Origin: Streptomyces sp. NBRC 110035
GTDB lineage: Bacteria > Actinomycetota > Actinomycetes > Streptomycetales > Streptomycetaceae
DNA length: 43,199 nucleotides
NCBI RefSeq assembly: GCF_000829695.1
Contig: NZ_BBNN01000052.1
Span: 1-43,199, forward strand
Direction: 5' to 3'
Within the stretch, counting starts at the first letter, position 1; each line of letters starts with the position of its first letter. Below are positions 1 through 7,463 of the stretch, piece after piece. The notes below the pieces were generated by a model. The model saw only the letters and a list, made by a program, of their open reading frames with translations, searched no databases and was not told the DNA's origin. The translations under genes were made by a program, and so were the position numbers.

Positions 1-40
1 CCCAAGGCCGGGTAGTTAACGTTTTCGCAGGTCATGCAAG
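1..40. repeat. left terminal inverted repeat of the IS4-type element
   Basis: This matches the reverse complement of 1757-1796 at 39 of 40 positions. It contains the palindromic GTTAAC core and begins CCCAAGGCC. It may extend further left, beyond the window edge. Confidence 0.9.
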
Positions 41-1672
41 GCTTGTTGGGGTCCAGGCAGTGGCGGCGTACAGGCCCGGGCCGAGTTTGTGGATGAGGCC
101 ACTCTCGGCCCATCTGGAGAGCTGTCGATACATGGTCTCCATGGTGATGTCGCCGAAGTGAGAAGCGATGTCACGGGGGCGCCAGAGGCGGGTGGGGTCT
201 TCCTCGAGCAGGCCCAGGATCCGGTGACGGCGCCGGTCGGCGGGGGCGGTGTTCCGATCGTCGCGGGAGATGGCGGGGAGTTGAGGGTGCGGTTTGCGAG
301 GCTCGAGGACGCTGATATCGAGACGGGTGATGGTGCGGCTGGTGTCGGGCCTGCCGTCGTCATGGCGAGTGCTGTAACGGGACATCGGTGACTTGACCTT
401 GCGGGTGCTGACGCGCTGCCGCCGGGGCGGCAGGAGACGGGCCAGAATCCGGTGCCCGATCAGCCCGACGCGGCCGACATCGGCGGGGTCGGTGATGACG
501 GCGGCGGCCTGGACGACCTGGTCGCGGGCGGTCTGGAGGGCGACGGTGAAACAGCAACGGTCCGGATCGGTGCCGGGCAGCGACTCGGCGGCCTCGACCA
601 TCATGGTTCGCAGAGCCTGGTAGAGGGTGAGCAGGGCCCACATCTCCTGTTCGACGCCGGCCGGGTCGCCCGAGCGCAGGACACGCCCGTTCATGATCGT
701 GTGGCGGAGCGCGTAGTACGCAGATTCGTGTTCCCACCGCTGGTGGTAGAGGCCCACCAGTGCGGCCGCTGGGTAGCGGCCGGCGTCGGTCAAGGTGGTG
801 ACCAGCCGGTAGGAGCCGGTGAAGACGGTACCGTCCGCGCAGGTCACCGTGATGTTCGCGTCGATCACACGTACCTTCTCGGCGGCGGTCACCGACAGGT
901 ATGAGCCGTCGGCGAGACGTGTGAGAACGGGCGTACGCCGGTTGCTGCGGAGCCGGCCCAGGAACTGGGCGCGGGTCGCGGTGACGGAGGCGAGGAAGTC
1001 GTTGCCGTCGAAGCCCTTGTCCCACAGGACGAGCATGTCCGGCCGCAGCAGATGCAGCAGGCGCGAGGCATAGCTGGTCTCGCCCTCGGCGGTGGGCCCG
1101 AACACCGCGCCGAGCAGGGCCCGTGTGCCGGTCTCGACCAGCGTCATCAACTCCATTGTGGGATAGCCGTGATGGGAGGTTCGCCCCAGCCAGGCCCTGT
1201 TTCGCCCAGAGTCGGGGACCTTCTGGGAGCTGCAGCCGTCGAATGACACAGTCCGGTACGGCCCGAACCGCACTCCGGGTGTCGTCGGCCGGGCCACAGG
1301 CCCCGCGAGAACCTCGAATAACGCCCGCACCGGCGCGCTGCCCAGTCGTCGGCGCAGATCACGCAGGGCCTTCGGCGTCGGGGAGGCCACCGGCACTTCG
1401 GCCAGCCCGGCCGTCAGCTTGTCCCAGACCAGCCGGTAGCCGACTTCAGGGAACAGACACATCGCGAGCAGGAAGTAGATCCCCACCCGCGAAGGAAGAT
1501 CACGCAGTCGTCTCTGTACCGAGCGGGTCTCCGCCAGGACCGCGTCGACCAACTCGAACGGCACGACGGCCGTCAGCTCGCCCAGATGCCCGGGCGCGAA
1601 CCGGCCCGCAGCGACTGTGACCGTACGGGTGATGGCCATCACCGGGGCCGGCAGGACAGGATGAAACGGCAA
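32..1672 (-). CDS. IS4-family transposase
   Basis: This 546-aa DDE transposase catalyses cut-and-paste movement of the surrounding element. The first catalytic Asp is in VSFDGCSS (D145), the second in VLWDKGFD (D218), and the Glu lies in the IS4 signature YHQRWEHE (Y309, R312, E316); the final Lys of the YREK motif is Arg323 here. The N-terminal 100 residues resemble the IS4 N-terminal domain. The last 100 residues form an added tail with a winged-helix-like segment (RDIASHFGDITMETMYRQL). The TTG start at 1672 is chosen because AGGAG sits 6 nt before it; an in-frame ATG lies at 1639. The stop lies inside the left inverted repeat. It looks intact and possibly active. Confidence 0.9.
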   Translation of the reverse strand: MPFHPVLPAPVMAITRTVTVAAGRFAPGHLGELTAVVPFELVDAVLAETRSVQRRLRDLPSRVGIYFLLAMCLFPEVGYRLVWDKLTAGLAEVPVASPTPKALRDLRRRLGSAPVRALFEVLAGPVARPTTPGVRFGPYRTVSFDGCSSQKVPDSGRNRAWLGRTSHHGYPTMELMTLVETGTRALLGAVFGPTAEGETSYASRLLHLLRPDMLVLWDKGFDGNDFLASVTATRAQFLGRLRSNRRTPVLTRLADGSYLSVTAAEKVRVIDANITVTCADGTVFTGSYRLVTTLTDAGRYPAAALVGLYHQRWEHESAYYALRHTIMNGRVLRSGDPAGVEQEMWALLTLYQALRTMMVEAAESLPGTDPDRCCFTVALQTARDQVVQAAAVITDPADVGRVGLIGHRILARLLPPRRQRVSTRKVKSPMSRYSTRHDDGRPDTSRTITRLDISVLEPRKPHPQLPAISRDDRNTAPADRRRHRILGLLEEDPTRLWRPRDIASHFGDITMETMYRQLSRWAESGLIHKLGPGLYAATAWTPTSLA

Positions 1673-1756
1673 CGGAGCTCCTCAAGTACAAGCTGTCTTG
1701 GACGACTGCCTGTACCAACGAGCTCCGTTGTTCTGCGTCGGAAATCCTTCAACTGG

Positions 1757-1796
1757 CTTGCGTGACCTGCGAAAACGTTAACTACCCGGCCTTGGG
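1757..1796. repeat. right terminal inverted repeat of the IS4-type element
   Basis: This is the partner of bases 1-40, with one mismatch (position 35 of the repeat). The inverted repeat ends at CTTGGG, 1796. Confidence 0.9.
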
Positions 1797-1834
1797 GAAA
1801 GGCCCGTCATCCGGCTGCTGCACGGGCACCGCCG

Positions 1835-3652
1835 ATGATGCCCCGCCCGGCGGCGGACGAAACAGCCGCACGAGCCCTGCGGCCCCGCATCCGCCCCGGC
1901 AAGATCACCAAGATCGAGGACTCCAAGGTCGGCCAGCTGCTCACCCTGCTCGATCATTCCGGTGTCCCTCAGCAGATGGAGGAACTCCTGGCGGGGCGGC
2001 CGGGCCCGGCAGGGGTGCGTCCGCGCACGGTGCTGGCCGGTCTGCTGCTGGCCGCCTACTTCACGGGCCGGGCCACCATCGCCGAAGCCTGGCGCATCCT
2101 CCACTTCCGCCTCGAACCCAGAGCCCGCACCTGGCTGGACATCCCGGCCGAAGCCCCGACAACGGCGCGGCAGTGCGTTGCCGCGAGCCGCCGCCTCTAC
2201 CGGGGCTTCGACCGCATCACCACCGTCCTCGACCCCGCCCGCTGCGACCGCCGCTCCCGTCTGCCCCAGGACATCGCCGACGCCTACACGGACGCCTGGA
2301 ACGTCCCCTCCGGCCGACAAGCCGCAGAACGGCTCCAACAGCTGGCCAACCAACTGGTCCGCTCCCCGGTCCGTCTCGCTCACAAGCGCGGTCACCTGCG
2401 CGGCTGGCGCGGAGACGTCGGCGTGGATGCCACCTCCATCCCCGTCCTGGCCCACCCTGCCAGCGACCGCACCCCGACCGCGCCGGTGGAGATCACCGCA
2501 GGCTGGCACTACAGCGGCGGCTCCGGAGAGGGCACCTTCGGCTACAGCGCCACCTTCGTCGTCGCGGCCCACCGCCGCCGCCCCGGCGAGAGCGCGGGCA
2601 AACCGACCGCCTACCCGCAAATGTGTGTCGGCCTGATCCTGGACACCCCCACCGTCCGCACCGGCCGCAACGCGGTCCTCGCCCTGGAAGAGCTGTCCGT
2701 ACTCGGCGTGCCGGCGGGCACCTGCGCGGCCGACCGCGCCTACACCGGGTGTTCTCCCGAGAACTTCCAGATCCCCGTCCGCCGTCTCGGCTACCGACTC
2801 GCCCTCGACTACAAGGTCAACGACCGCGGTCAGCAGGGCAGCTGGCAGGGCGCCCTGCTCGTCGACGGCTCCCTCGCCTGCCCGCACATGCCTGCCGCAC
2901 TCGTGCAGGTCACCCACGGGCTGGGCGACAAAGCCGTCCGCGAGATCCGCGACAACCAGCAGCTCACCGAACACATCACCGCCCGCGAGCCGCACTACCT
3001 CAAGACCAAGCAGGGGCCTGACGCACGCGGCGCCATCCGCCTCCAGTGCCCGGCCGCCGGACCGTCGCCGTCGGTGAACTGTGCGCGCCGCGACCGCCCC
3101 CGCACACCCCGCACGCCGGGCCCGCCCTCTGCAGTGGTCGACTTCAGCGACAGCCGCAAACGCGCTGCCCATCCCGCCGCCCGGCCCACCGTCCAACTCC
3201 CCCAGGACGAATGGCTCAGCCCACCGCCAGCGGACGAACTGCCCCGTGTCTGCAGCAAGTCCGACATCACCGTCCCCGCCGACGCCGCCGGCGACCTCAA
3301 GACCGCCAAGTTCCGACAGGACAGCCACTACCTGTCCGACGACTGGATCGCCGCCTACAAGCCCATCCGCTCCCACAACGAGGGCATCCACGGCCGCCTC
3401 AAGGGCGACGAGATCGACATCGGCAACCCGAAACACCGCCCGGCACCGGGCCAGGTCGCCCAGACGCTCCTCGTCGCCCTCATGGTCACCGCCGGAAACC
3501 TCGACATCCTCGAAACCTGGCTCTACCAGCGCACCGGCAGCCAACTCACCGACAGCGTCTTCGACAACACCGATCCCCAGCCGCCGACATGGCCCGAGAC
3601 TGAACCACCCGCACAGGCCGGGCGGCCGCCGCCGCCCACCACAGGCCGCTGA
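1835..3652 (+). CDS. DDE transposase of an unassigned family (IS1182/IS4-like fold)
   Basis: This 605-aa protein has the layout of a DDE transposase. There is a helical N-terminal region, a first Asp in GDVGVDATS (D198), a second in CAADRAYTG (D300) and a Glu in YKPIRSHNEGIHGRLK (E516). The spacing around the Glu (R, three residues, E, six residues, K) recalls the R-E-K part of the IS4 signature. Residues about 405-485 are a Pro/Arg-rich insertion with scattered Cys. The frame is open upstream into the IS4 right end and no ribosome-binding site precedes the ATG pair at 1835/1838. The IS4 insertion therefore probably removed its promoter and perhaps some N-terminal codons. I could not find terminal inverted repeats. 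The transposase call is firm; the family is not. Confidence 0.75.
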   Translation: MMPRPAADETAARALRPRIRPGKITKIEDSKVGQLLTLLDHSGVPQQMEELLAGRPGPAGVRPRTVLAGLLLAAYFTGRATIAEAWRILHFRLEPRARTWLDIPAEAPTTARQCVAASRRLYRGFDRITTVLDPARCDRRSRLPQDIADAYTDAWNVPSGRQAAERLQQLANQLVRSPVRLAHKRGHLRGWRGDVGVDATSIPVLAHPASDRTPTAPVEITAGWHYSGGSGEGTFGYSATFVVAAHRRRPGESAGKPTAYPQMCVGLILDTPTVRTGRNAVLALEELSVLGVPAGTCAADRAYTGCSPENFQIPVRRLGYRLALDYKVNDRGQQGSWQGALLVDGSLACPHMPAALVQVTHGLGDKAVREIRDNQQLTEHITAREPHYLKTKQGPDARGAIRLQCPAAGPSPSVNCARRDRPRTPRTPGPPSAVVDFSDSRKRAAHPAARPTVQLPQDEWLSPPPADELPRVCSKSDITVPADAAGDLKTAKFRQDSHYLSDDWIAAYKPIRSHNEGIHGRLKGDEIDIGNPKHRPAPGQVAQTLLVALMVTAGNLDILETWLYQRTGSQLTDSVFDNTDPQPPTWPETEPPAQAGRPPPPTTGR

Positions 3653-3674
3653 ACCACGAGAACCGAACACAACC

Positions 3675-3708
3675 ACAGCCAGCCCCGGAACCCCGGGGCT
3701 GGCTGTGA
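3675..3708 (+). terminator. strong hairpin after the transposase gene
   Basis: A perfect 15-bp stem (CACAGCCAGCCCCGG and its complement) with the 4-nt loop AACC, 22 bp downstream of the transposase stop. There is no T tract, as is usual in Streptomyces. Confidence 0.75.
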
Positions 3709-3808
3709 TGTCCGCGACACGGAATAGCGGGACAGCGACACAGTCACACTCGACGTCCGCCGCCATCCACCACCCCGAACAGGCTCGAACAGACCCCGGA
3801 AACGACGA

Positions 3809-3842
3809 AGATCCCGCCCGATCATGAAGATCAGCGGGATCT
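3809..3842 (-). terminator. inverted repeat downstream of tRNA-Ala
   Basis: A 9-bp stem AGATCCCGC / GCGGGATCT with a 16-nt loop, lying 41-74 bp beyond the tRNA 3' end in its direction of transcription. It could be the tRNA terminator or an end of the neighbouring mobile DNA. Confidence 0.4.
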
Positions 3843-3882
3843 CGTCAACTACCCCTGAGCTAACTCAAGAACAGTCGTGCGG

Positions 3883-3956
3883 TGGACCTGTGGGGATTTG
3901 AACCCCAGACCCCCTCGATGCGAACGAGGTGCGCTACCAGACTGCGCCACAGGCCC
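3883..3956 (-). tRNA. tRNA-Ala (anticodon CGC)
   Basis: The 74-nt cloverleaf reads on the minus strand. The acceptor stem GGGCCTG pairs with CAGGTCC and contains the G3:U70 pair that identifies alanine tRNAs. The anticodon arm is CCTCG-TTCGCAT-CGAGG, which gives anticodon CGC for GCG codons, and the T arm carries GTTCAAAT. The discriminator base is A, followed by CCG, so the CCA end is not encoded. Mobile DNA lies immediately beyond the 3' end, a usual integration hotspot, but no integrase gene or duplicated 3' end is visible here. Confidence 0.95.
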
Positions 3957-4039
3957 TTGCAACGAGAGAAACCTTAGCACCCCGATCGGGGTGCTCGGAA
4001 ATCCGTTGCCGGTGGGGGGTCACCTGCGGTTTCGGAAGG

Positions 4040-5356
4040 TCATTCGTTGGCGGCCCGGGGGCGGTCGCCGTCCTCGTACTGGTCGAACAGCGGAGTGCGG
4101 TCGCGCTCGCGGGCCCGGCGGGCCGAGGCCGCCGCGGGGGTCCCCTCGCGCGGGCGCCTCCGGGCGTGGGGGAGGGCGCCGGTGCGGCCGGGGTCGTCCG
4201 GGTGGCCGTCCTCGCCGGTCCCGGCACCCTCCGGGTCCGCGTCGTCGGACGCGGCGGTCTCCTCCGGGCCCGGGGCCATGGAGCTCGAGCGGGCCGAGCT
4301 CCAGGTGTCCGGGGCGCCGAGGTCCACGCCGCTGGTGGCGCGCGGGGCGACCGGGGCGGTCACGTACGTGGGCAGCGGAACCGGGACCGGGTCCCAGCTG
4401 TCGCCGCCCTGGCCGGGGCGCCGCCGGCGCTCGCGCTGCTGGTCGATCCACTCGGCGTGGTCGGTCTGCTCCACGAGGGCCCGCCGGTCGGCGGCCAGGG
4501 CGGAGAGGCCGGGGTCGGTGGCGGGGTCCACGTCCGTCTCGAAGCCCTGCTCCGGGCCCTCCGGTTCGTCGGTGTCCGTGTCGGCGACCGGCGGGCGGCG
4601 GCGCGGCCGGCGTTCGCGCTCACGCAGCCGCTGCGCCGCGGCCTCGGCCTGGCGGCGGTCCATCTGGTAAGCGAACCGGCGGCGCTCCTGGGAACGCAGG
4701 TACGCGATGTAGACGCTCAGCAGCACGGCCGGTACTCCGGGCGCCCACAGGAACGCGAGTCCGCCGACCGCCGCGACGACCGCGCCGAGTGTGAAGGCGA
4801 GGAAGAGCAGGGTGGTGGTGCGCCGGCGGCGTGCGAGCACCTTCGAGCGCCGGGCCCGTGCCGCGGCGGCCTGCGCTGCCGCGGACTGCTGGGCAAAGGC
4901 CCGGTCCGGTCCGGCGGGCCGCACCCTTCGGGTGCCGCGTTCGCGGCGGGCGGACGGGACGCGCCCGCGTGCGGCACGGGCTTCGGAGCCGGATTCGGAG
5001 CCGGGCTCGGGCTCGGGGCCGCGGTGGTCCGGCCGCTGCGCGGGCGGCTGCTCCCGTACGGGTGCCTGCGCCTGCGGGCGGGTCCGGGACACGGCGAAGG
5101 CCCGGACGTCCACCGAATCGGTGACCGCGTCCGGGTCGTGGACGCCCCGCTCCTCCTCGTCGGTGGAGCGCGCCCGCAGGTCCTTGGCGTACCGGCGCTC
5201 CATGCCCGCCCGTCCGGACAACAGACGGATGGCCGTGCTGAAGCGTTCCGTCGGACGGGCTTCGTTCAGCTCGTCCTGCCTACGGAGCCACATCGGCACC
5301 AAGTAGGCGGCCCAGGCCCCGACAATGACTGCGTAGATGAGGCCGCTGCTGCTCAC
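4040..5356 (-). CDS. glpR: GlpR/SepX-like membrane receptor of the gephyrin-like protein Glp
   Basis: This 438-aa membrane protein has an N-terminal hydrophobic helix (residues 5-23), a long charged and disordered cytoplasmic stretch (60-165), two closely spaced helices (181-201 and 204-221), and an acidic/Arg-rich C-terminal half. This layout and the linkage to a MoeA-type gene match the actinobacterial receptor called GlpR in Corynebacterium, which I take to be equivalent to SepX of Streptomyces. That family ties the MoeA-like protein Glp to FtsZ and the division site. Start is GTG at 5356. No good Shine-Dalgarno is present, and TACCGT 7 nt upstream may be the -10 of a leaderless transcript. 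It is the last gene of the galU-glp-moaC-mog-GNAT run, 180 bp after the GNAT. Confidence 0.78.
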   Translation of the reverse strand: MSSSGLIYAVIVGAWAAYLVPMWLRRQDELNEARPTERFSTAIRLLSGRAGMERRYAKDLRARSTDEEERGVHDPDAVTDSVDVRAFAVSRTRPQAQAPVREQPPAQRPDHRGPEPEPGSESGSEARAARGRVPSARRERGTRRVRPAGPDRAFAQQSAAAQAAAARARRSKVLARRRRTTTLLFLAFTLGAVVAAVGGLAFLWAPGVPAVLLSVYIAYLRSQERRRFAYQMDRRQAEAAAQRLRERERRPRRRPPVADTDTDEPEGPEQGFETDVDPATDPGLSALAADRRALVEQTDHAEWIDQQRERRRRPGQGGDSWDPVPVPLPTYVTAPVAPRATSGVDLGAPDTWSSARSSSMAPGPEETAASDDADPEGAGTGEDGHPDDPGRTGALPHARRRPREGTPAAASARRARERDRTPLFDQYEDGDRPRAANE

Positions 5357-5536
5357 GCCTCACACGGTAGAGGGGTTCAGGTGGGGCCATCCGCCAATTG
5401 AGCCGGTGTGTCGCACGATCCGGCTGATATCTCGAACTTTTTTGGATCGATGCGATCAGCAGACCGCCCGAAACGCGAAATCCCCCGCCCCCACCGGCTT
5501 CGGACGGTCACCGGGCGGCTGAATTCGAACGTTTAT

Positions 5537-6223
5537 TCAATTACCGGGGCTGTGCGGTATTCCGGGATGACGCCATCCGCCCTCGGGCCGCCCCGACCGC
5601 TCCGGCCGGCCTTGCTCCTCCGCCTGTTCACGCCGGGATCGTGTCCTTTGCCAGCGGCCGAGCAGCCCCTCGGGCACTTCTTCCGCGGTGAGCGCGAAGA
5701 CGAGGTGGTCGCGCCAGTCTCCGTCGATGTGCAGATAACGCGGGCGCAGCCCTTCCTCACGGAATCCGAGTTTCTCCACGACCCGCCGGCTGGGCCCGTT
5801 CTCGGGGCGGATGCACACCTCGACGCGGTGCAGCCCGACCGTACGGAAGCAGTGGTCCACGGCCATCGCCACGGCCGTCGGCATGACTCCGCGGCCGGCC
5901 ACCGCCTCGTCCACCCAGTAGCCGACGTGGCCCGAGCACATCGAGCCCCAGGTGATCCCGGCGACCGTCAACTGGCCGACCAGAAGCCCCTGGTACTCGA
6001 TGACGAACGGCAGCATCCGGCCCGCGTGCGCCTCGGCCCGCAGATGACGGACCATCTGGCGGTAGGTCGGCCGGTGCGCGACCGGGCCGGCGGGGGTGGG
6101 CGGCGGGATGGTCGCCTCCCAGGGCCGCAGCCAGTCACGGTTGCGGCGGTTGACCTCGCGCCAGGCCCGCTGGTCGCGCATCTTCATGGGCCTCAGGACG
6201 ACGTCGCCGGCGGCCAGCTCCAC
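5537..6223 (-). CDS. RimJ/RimL-type GNAT N-acetyltransferase
   Basis: The 228-aa protein is a GNAT-fold acetyltransferase of the ribosomal-protein N-alanine acetyltransferase type. It begins with DVVLRPMKMRDQRAW and has the acetyl-CoA-binding segment around VDEAVAGRGVMPTAVAMAVD, followed by the family motif RVEVCIRPENGPSRRVVEKLGF. The C-terminal 30 residues are basic and low in complexity. Start is GTG at 6223, 17 nt after the mog stop, so it is cotranscribed with the cofactor genes. The same gene sits between moeA1 and the glpR homologue in M. tuberculosis (rimJ, Rv0995). The substrate is not shown by the sequence. Confidence 0.85.
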   Translation of the reverse strand: MELAAGDVVLRPMKMRDQRAWREVNRRNRDWLRPWEATIPPPTPAGPVAHRPTYRQMVRHLRAEAHAGRMLPFVIEYQGLLVGQLTVAGITWGSMCSGHVGYWVDEAVAGRGVMPTAVAMAVDHCFRTVGLHRVEVCIRPENGPSRRVVEKLGFREEGLRPRYLHIDGDWRDHLVFALTAEEVPEGLLGRWQRTRSRREQAEEQGRPERSGRPEGGWRHPGIPHSPGN

Positions 6224-6240
6224 GGGCCAGGCCGGGCCGT

Positions 6241-6816
6241 TCAGCTCGCACCCCCGCCACTGGCCCCCGGCCCGGGATGGTCACCGCCGCGCAGCTGGTC
6301 CACCGCGTGCTTCAGCAGCGGCTCCAGGACGGCGAGGCCGTCCTTCACCCCGCCGCGGGACCCCGGCAGGTTGACGATCAGGGTCCCGTTCTCCGTGACC
6401 CCCGCGACGCCCCGGGAGAGGGCGGCCGTCGGCACCTTGTCCCGGCCGTGGGCCCGGATGGCCTCCGCGATGCCGGGCACCTCGTGGCCGATCACCGCGC
6501 GGGTCGCCTCGGGAGTGCGGTCGGTGGGCGAGATGCCGGTGCCGCCGGTGGTCACGATGACGTCGTACCCGGCCTCGGTGCCGGCGCGCAGCGCGGCCTG
6601 GACCGGGTCGCCGTCCGGGACCACCTGGGGGCCGTCGACGGCGAAGCCGAAGCGCCGCAGGCCCTCGGCGACCAGCGGGCCGCCCGTGTCCTCGTAGACG
6701 CCGGCGGCGGCCCGGTTGGAGGCGGTGACCACCAGCGCGCTGTACGGCGCGAGCAGTGCGCCGCCGGCGGACGCGCCGGTGAGGGACGCGTCGCCGGCGG
6801 ATGCGTCGCCTGTCAT
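6241..6816 (-). CDS. mog: MogA/MoaB-family molybdopterin adenylyltransferase
   Basis: This 191-aa protein belongs to the MogA/MoaB family, which adenylates molybdopterin before metal insertion. Family hallmarks are SALVVTASNRAAAGVYEDTG near residue 27, the molybdopterin-binding loop VIVTTGGTGISPTDRTPEA, and the C-terminal NLPGSRGGVKD. The first 20 residues are a low-complexity Ala/Gly/Ser leader not found in the core family. Its ATG at 6816 overlaps the moaC stop in an ATGA junction, which indicates translational coupling. An upstream in-frame GTG would read through moaC and is rejected. Confidence 0.9.
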   Translation of the reverse strand: MTGDASAGDASLTGASAGGALLAPYSALVVTASNRAAAGVYEDTGGPLVAEGLRRFGFAVDGPQVVPDGDPVQAALRAGTEAGYDVIVTTGGTGISPTDRTPEATRAVIGHEVPGIAEAIRAHGRDKVPTAALSRGVAGVTENGTLIVNLPGSRGGVKDGLAVLEPLLKHAVDQLRGGDHPGPGASGGGAS

Positions 6817-7379
6817 GTTCTGCTCCAGTCGCCCGACGTGCCGCCCGTCTTCTCCTCCACCCGCACGTCCGTGATGACCGCCTTCTTGTCGACCGCCTTG
6901 ACCATGTCGATCACGGTGAGCGCGGCGACCGAGACCGCGGTGAGCGCCTCCATCTCGACGCCCGTGCGGTCCGTCGTCCTCACGGTGGCCGTGATCTCCA
7001 CGGCGTCGTCCGCGACCGACAGGTCCAGTTTCACACCGGACACCGCCAAGGGGTGGCACAGCGGGATCAGGTCGGGGGTGCGTTTGGCGCCCATGATGCC
7101 CGCGATCCGCGCGGTGGCCAGGGCGTCTCCCTTGGGGACCCCCTCGCCGCGCAGCAGTTCGATCACGCGGGGGGAGACCAGGACCCGGCCGGTGGCGCGG
7201 GCGGTGCGCGCGGTCACGTCCTTGCCGGAGACATCGACCATGCGGGCGGCGCCCGCCTCGTCGATGTGCGTCAGACGACCCTGGTCGGTCGGACGACCCT
7301 GGTCGGTCGGGCGACTCGGGTCGCTCAGGCGGCGCTGGTCAGGGGGTCCGGGGGTGTCCCCCCGGGAAGGCACGGTCAT
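6813..7379 (-). CDS. moaC: cyclic pyranopterin monophosphate synthase MoaC
   Basis: MoaC converts the 3',8-cyclo-GTP product of MoaA to cyclic pyranopterin monophosphate, an early step of molybdenum-cofactor synthesis. The conserved core includes LTHIDEAGAARMVDVSGK, GIMGAKRTPDLIPLCHPL, TDRTGVEMEALTAV and DMVKAVDK. The protein is 188 aa from the ATG at 7379, supported by CGGGAG 10 nt upstream. About 35 residues precede the core; they include a PTDQGR repeat encoded by a perfect 18-bp tandem DNA repeat at 7274-7309. No moaA is present in the window. Confidence 0.93.
   Translation of the reverse strand: MTVPSRGDTPGPPDQRRLSDPSRPTDQGRPTDQGRLTHIDEAGAARMVDVSGKDVTARTARATGRVLVSPRVIELLRGEGVPKGDALATARIAGIMGAKRTPDLIPLCHPLAVSGVKLDLSVADDAVEITATVRTTDRTGVEMEALTAVSVAALTVIDMVKAVDKKAVITDVRVEEKTGGTSGDWSRT
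7274..7309. repeat. 18-bp tandem repeat in the 5' end of moaC
   Basis: Two perfect copies of GACGACCCTGGTCGGTCG, with a degenerate third copy following. The length preserves the frame and encodes PTDQGR twice. Confidence 0.85.
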
Positions 7380-7463
7380 GAGTGTGGCGCTCCCGGTCCG
7401 GGCCCGCCGCGGTGCGGCGCACGGGCCTGCTGTGCGCGACACGGTACCGCCCACCCGTGCGGG

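Larger units (their letters stand above)
1..1796 (-). mobile_element. IS4-family insertion sequence, complete
   Basis: The first and last 40 bp of this segment are inverted repeats of each other with a single mismatch (39/40), and between them lies one intact transposase gene reading leftward. Total length of about 1.8 kb fits the IS4 family. The outer base of the left repeat is also the first base of the window, so the left target-site duplication cannot be seen. The right end is followed by GAAAGGCCCG. The element ends only 38 bp upstream of a second transposase gene, so it probably landed in the upstream region of another mobile element. Confidence 0.88.

Noticed and set aside
1778..3766. 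662-codon minus-strand frame opposite the second transposase
   Set aside because: The plus-strand frame carries the DDE motifs, and the minus-strand product is low-complexity Gly/Ala/Val.
3709..3882. attachment site of an integrative element at tRNA-Ala
   Set aside because: No duplicated tRNA 3' end and no integrase or excisionase gene is visible in the window.
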